From Chloroflexota bacterium (GTDB lineage Bacteria; Chloroflexota; Dehalococcoidia; SZUA-161): DNA of 6,574 bases. Position 1 is the stretch's first letter, and every line of letters starts with the position of its first letter. Below, in pieces: positions 5,169 through 6,574 of the stretch. The translations under genes and the position numbers were made by a program. The notes under the pieces were generated by a model. The model did not search any database. It worked only from the letters and a program-made list of their open reading frames with translations, and was not told where the DNA came from. Location: contig VGNW01000132.1 in assembly GCA_016865955.1 (NCBI GenBank), forward strand, positions 1 through 6,574. The letters run 5' to 3'.

Positions 5169-6574
5169 CTAGAATACTAAGAACTCCTGCTGCTCTCCGA
5201 ATACGCCGCGGAGCACATTGCATATCTCGCCTGTCGTGGCATAGGCTTCGACGCATTCCACTATAACTGGCATTGTATTATCTTTACTGCTCGCCACTTC
5301 CTTAAGTCTATTCAGAGCCTGTTTCATCTTGCTCTGGTCTCTCCTGGATTTGAGCGCAATCAGGCGCTGCTTCTGCTTTTCTGCCTCAACCGGATTTACC
5401 CTCAACAGTCCCGTAATCGGCGGATAGGGAGAGACGAACTTATTGACCCCCACCACAACCTTCTTCCCTGTCTCAATCTCCTTCTGCGTGCGATAGGAGC
5501 TCTCCTGAATCTCCCGCTGCTGAAAACCCTTCTCGATAGCAGCAAGAGCGCCGCCTAACTGGTCAATCTGTTGAATATACTTGGCAGCGCCTGCCTCTAC
5601 GGCATCGGTCAGGGATTCCACATAGTAAGAGCCGCCCAGAGGGTCGACACAATCCCCTATACTATTTTCGTAAGCCAGCAACTGCTGTGTGCGCAGAGCG
5701 ATTGTTACTGCTTCCTCGCTGGGAGTAGCATAAGCCTCATCGCGGGAGTTGGTATGCAGTGACTGCGTCCCGCCCAGCACGGCAGCCAGCGCCTGCATGG
5801 CAGTCCTTATCACATTGTTATCCGGCTGCTGCGCAGTTAGTGTATGCCCGCAGGTCTGAGTATGGAAACGCAGCATCATAGAACGGGGGTCTCTGGCCTT
5901 AAATCTGTCCTTGATGATTTGAGCCCAGAGCCGTCTTGCAGCTCGGAACTTCGCTGCCTCTTCAAATAGATGATTATGGGCAGCGAAGAAGAAGGAAAGC
6001 CTGCCCGCAAACTTATCCACATCCATACCGGTATCGACTGCCGCTTTTACGTACTCGATGCCGTTAGCCAGCGTGAATGCGACTTCCTGAGTGGCGGTTG
6101 AACCTGCCTCACGGATGTGATAGCCGCTGATGCTGATGGTATTCCACTGAGGAAGCTTTTCCGTACAATAGCTGAAGATGTCTGTAGTCAATCTTAGCGA
6201 AGGCCGTGGCGGGAAGATATAAGTGCCCCTGGCTATGTACTCTTTGAGCAGATCGTTCTGAATCGTCCCGTTCAATTTAGATGGGTCGACTCCCTGCTTG
6301 TTGCCCACCGCTATATACATAGCCAGCAGAACAGGCGCAGTGGAGTTTATAGTCATAGAAGTGCTTACTTTGTCCAGCGGTATTCCTTTGAACAGTGTCT
6401 CCATATCCTCGAGGCTGGATATGGGCACTCCCACCTTGCCTATCTCGCCCTGTGCTTTGGGGTCATCCGAGTCGTAGCCAATCTGAGTCGGAAGGTCAAA
6501 TGCTACGCTCAAACCTGTTTGTCCCTGCTCCAGGAGGTAGTGATATCGTTTGTTGGTTGCTTCAGCCGACTGGA
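5169..6574 (-). CDS. mcmA1: Methylmalonyl-CoA mutase catalytic (large) chain, N-terminus outside window
   Basis: This is the TIM-barrel catalytic chain of adenosylcobalamin-dependent methylmalonyl-CoA mutase, which converts succinyl-CoA and (2R)-methylmalonyl-CoA. The frame stays open to the right edge, where it reads TNKRYHYLLEQGQTG before LSVAFDLPTQ. The TTG at 6512 is therefore internal, and 467 residues are seen of an expected 550 or so. Counting that Leu as 1, active-site residues match the Propionibacterium enzyme at a constant offset of 112: T83 (T195), Q85 (Q197), R95 (R207), Y131 (Y243), H132 (H244) and R171 (R283). The arginine at R95 contacts the methylmalonyl carboxylate in the known enzyme and is changed in isobutyryl-CoA mutases, so it favours methylmalonyl-CoA. 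The tyrosine equivalent to Y89 lies outside the window. The protein ends at GVFGEQQEFLVF without a B12 domain, which is encoded separately at 4278-4691. It is the first visible gene of the minus-strand array. Confidence 0.95.
   Translation of the reverse strand, partial: QSAEATNKRYHYLLEQGQTGLSVAFDLPTQIGYDSDDPKAQGEIGKVGVPISSLEDMETLFKGIPLDKVSTSMTINSTAPVLLAMYIAVGNKQGVDPSKLNGTIQNDLLKEYIARGTYIFPPRPSLRLTTDIFSYCTEKLPQWNTISISGYHIREAGSTATQEVAFTLANGIEYVKAAVDTGMDVDKFAGRLSFFFAAHNHLFEEAAKFRAARRLWAQIIKDRFKARDPRSMMLRFHTQTCGHTLTAQQPDNNVIRTAMQALAAVLGGTQSLHTNSRDEAYATPSEEAVTIALRTQQLLAYENSIGDCVDPLGGSYYVESLTDAVEAGAAKYIQQIDQLGGALAAIEKGFQQREIQESSYRTQKEIETGKKVVVGVNKFVSPYPPITGLLRVNPVEAEKQKQRLIALKSRRDQSKMKQALNRLKEVASSKDNTMPVIVECVEAYATTGEICNVLRGVFGEQQEFLVF

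Noticed and set aside
6510..6512. TTG as the start of the mutase large chain
   Set aside because: Conserved mutase sequence continues upstream to the window edge (TNKRYHYLLEQGQTG), so this leucine codon is internal and the gene is simply cut.

Overview
The window looks like a bacterial chromosome segment of ordinary housekeeping genes plus a coenzyme B12-dependent methylmalonyl-CoA module. DNA gyrase A, a YebC-family protein, RuvC and RuvA mark it as bacterial. The methylmalonyl-CoA mutase is split into two chains, with the B12-binding domain as a separate 137-residue protein. That form is typical of archaea and of several anaerobic or deep-branching bacterial groups. The mix of sequence styles would fit a Dehalococcoidia-like Chloroflexota member, but this is a weak inference from memory and needs a phylogeny. 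I see no insertion sequence, tRNA, rRNA, CRISPR array or phage gene.

Layout. Plus strand: the 3' part of gyrA (cut by the left edge, ends at 1709), then a small VTT/DedA-like membrane protein (1772-2398). Minus strand, read from the right edge leftwards: the methylmalonyl-CoA mutase large chain (cut by the right edge, ends at 5169), methylmalonyl-CoA epimerase (5129-4731), the mutase B12-binding chain (4691-4278), yebC (4241-3492), ruvC (3487-2978) and ruvA (2967-2395). The two gene blocks converge, and their last stop codons interlock in four bases (2395-2398). A perfect 7-bp stem-loop lies just beyond, inside the ruvA 3' end.

Function. The three metabolic genes interconvert succinyl-CoA and the methylmalonyl-CoA epimers. 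They would serve propionate formation or propionyl-CoA use, depending on genes outside the window. The six minus-strand genes are separated by only about 4-39 bases, so they could be one transcript in which a carbon-metabolism module leads into yebC-ruvC-ruvA. RuvC and RuvA act on Holliday junctions. Their motor partner RuvB is not encoded here, although it often follows ruvA.

No previously undescribed system is evident. The points most worth a second look are the metabolic/recombination gene array, the interlocked convergent stops with a hairpin, the missing ruvB, the VTT protein lacking the charged residues of canonical DedA transporters, and an in-phase slippery heptamer at the end of the B12-binding chain. 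Most of the window is coding; no stretch over 300 bases lacks a gene.
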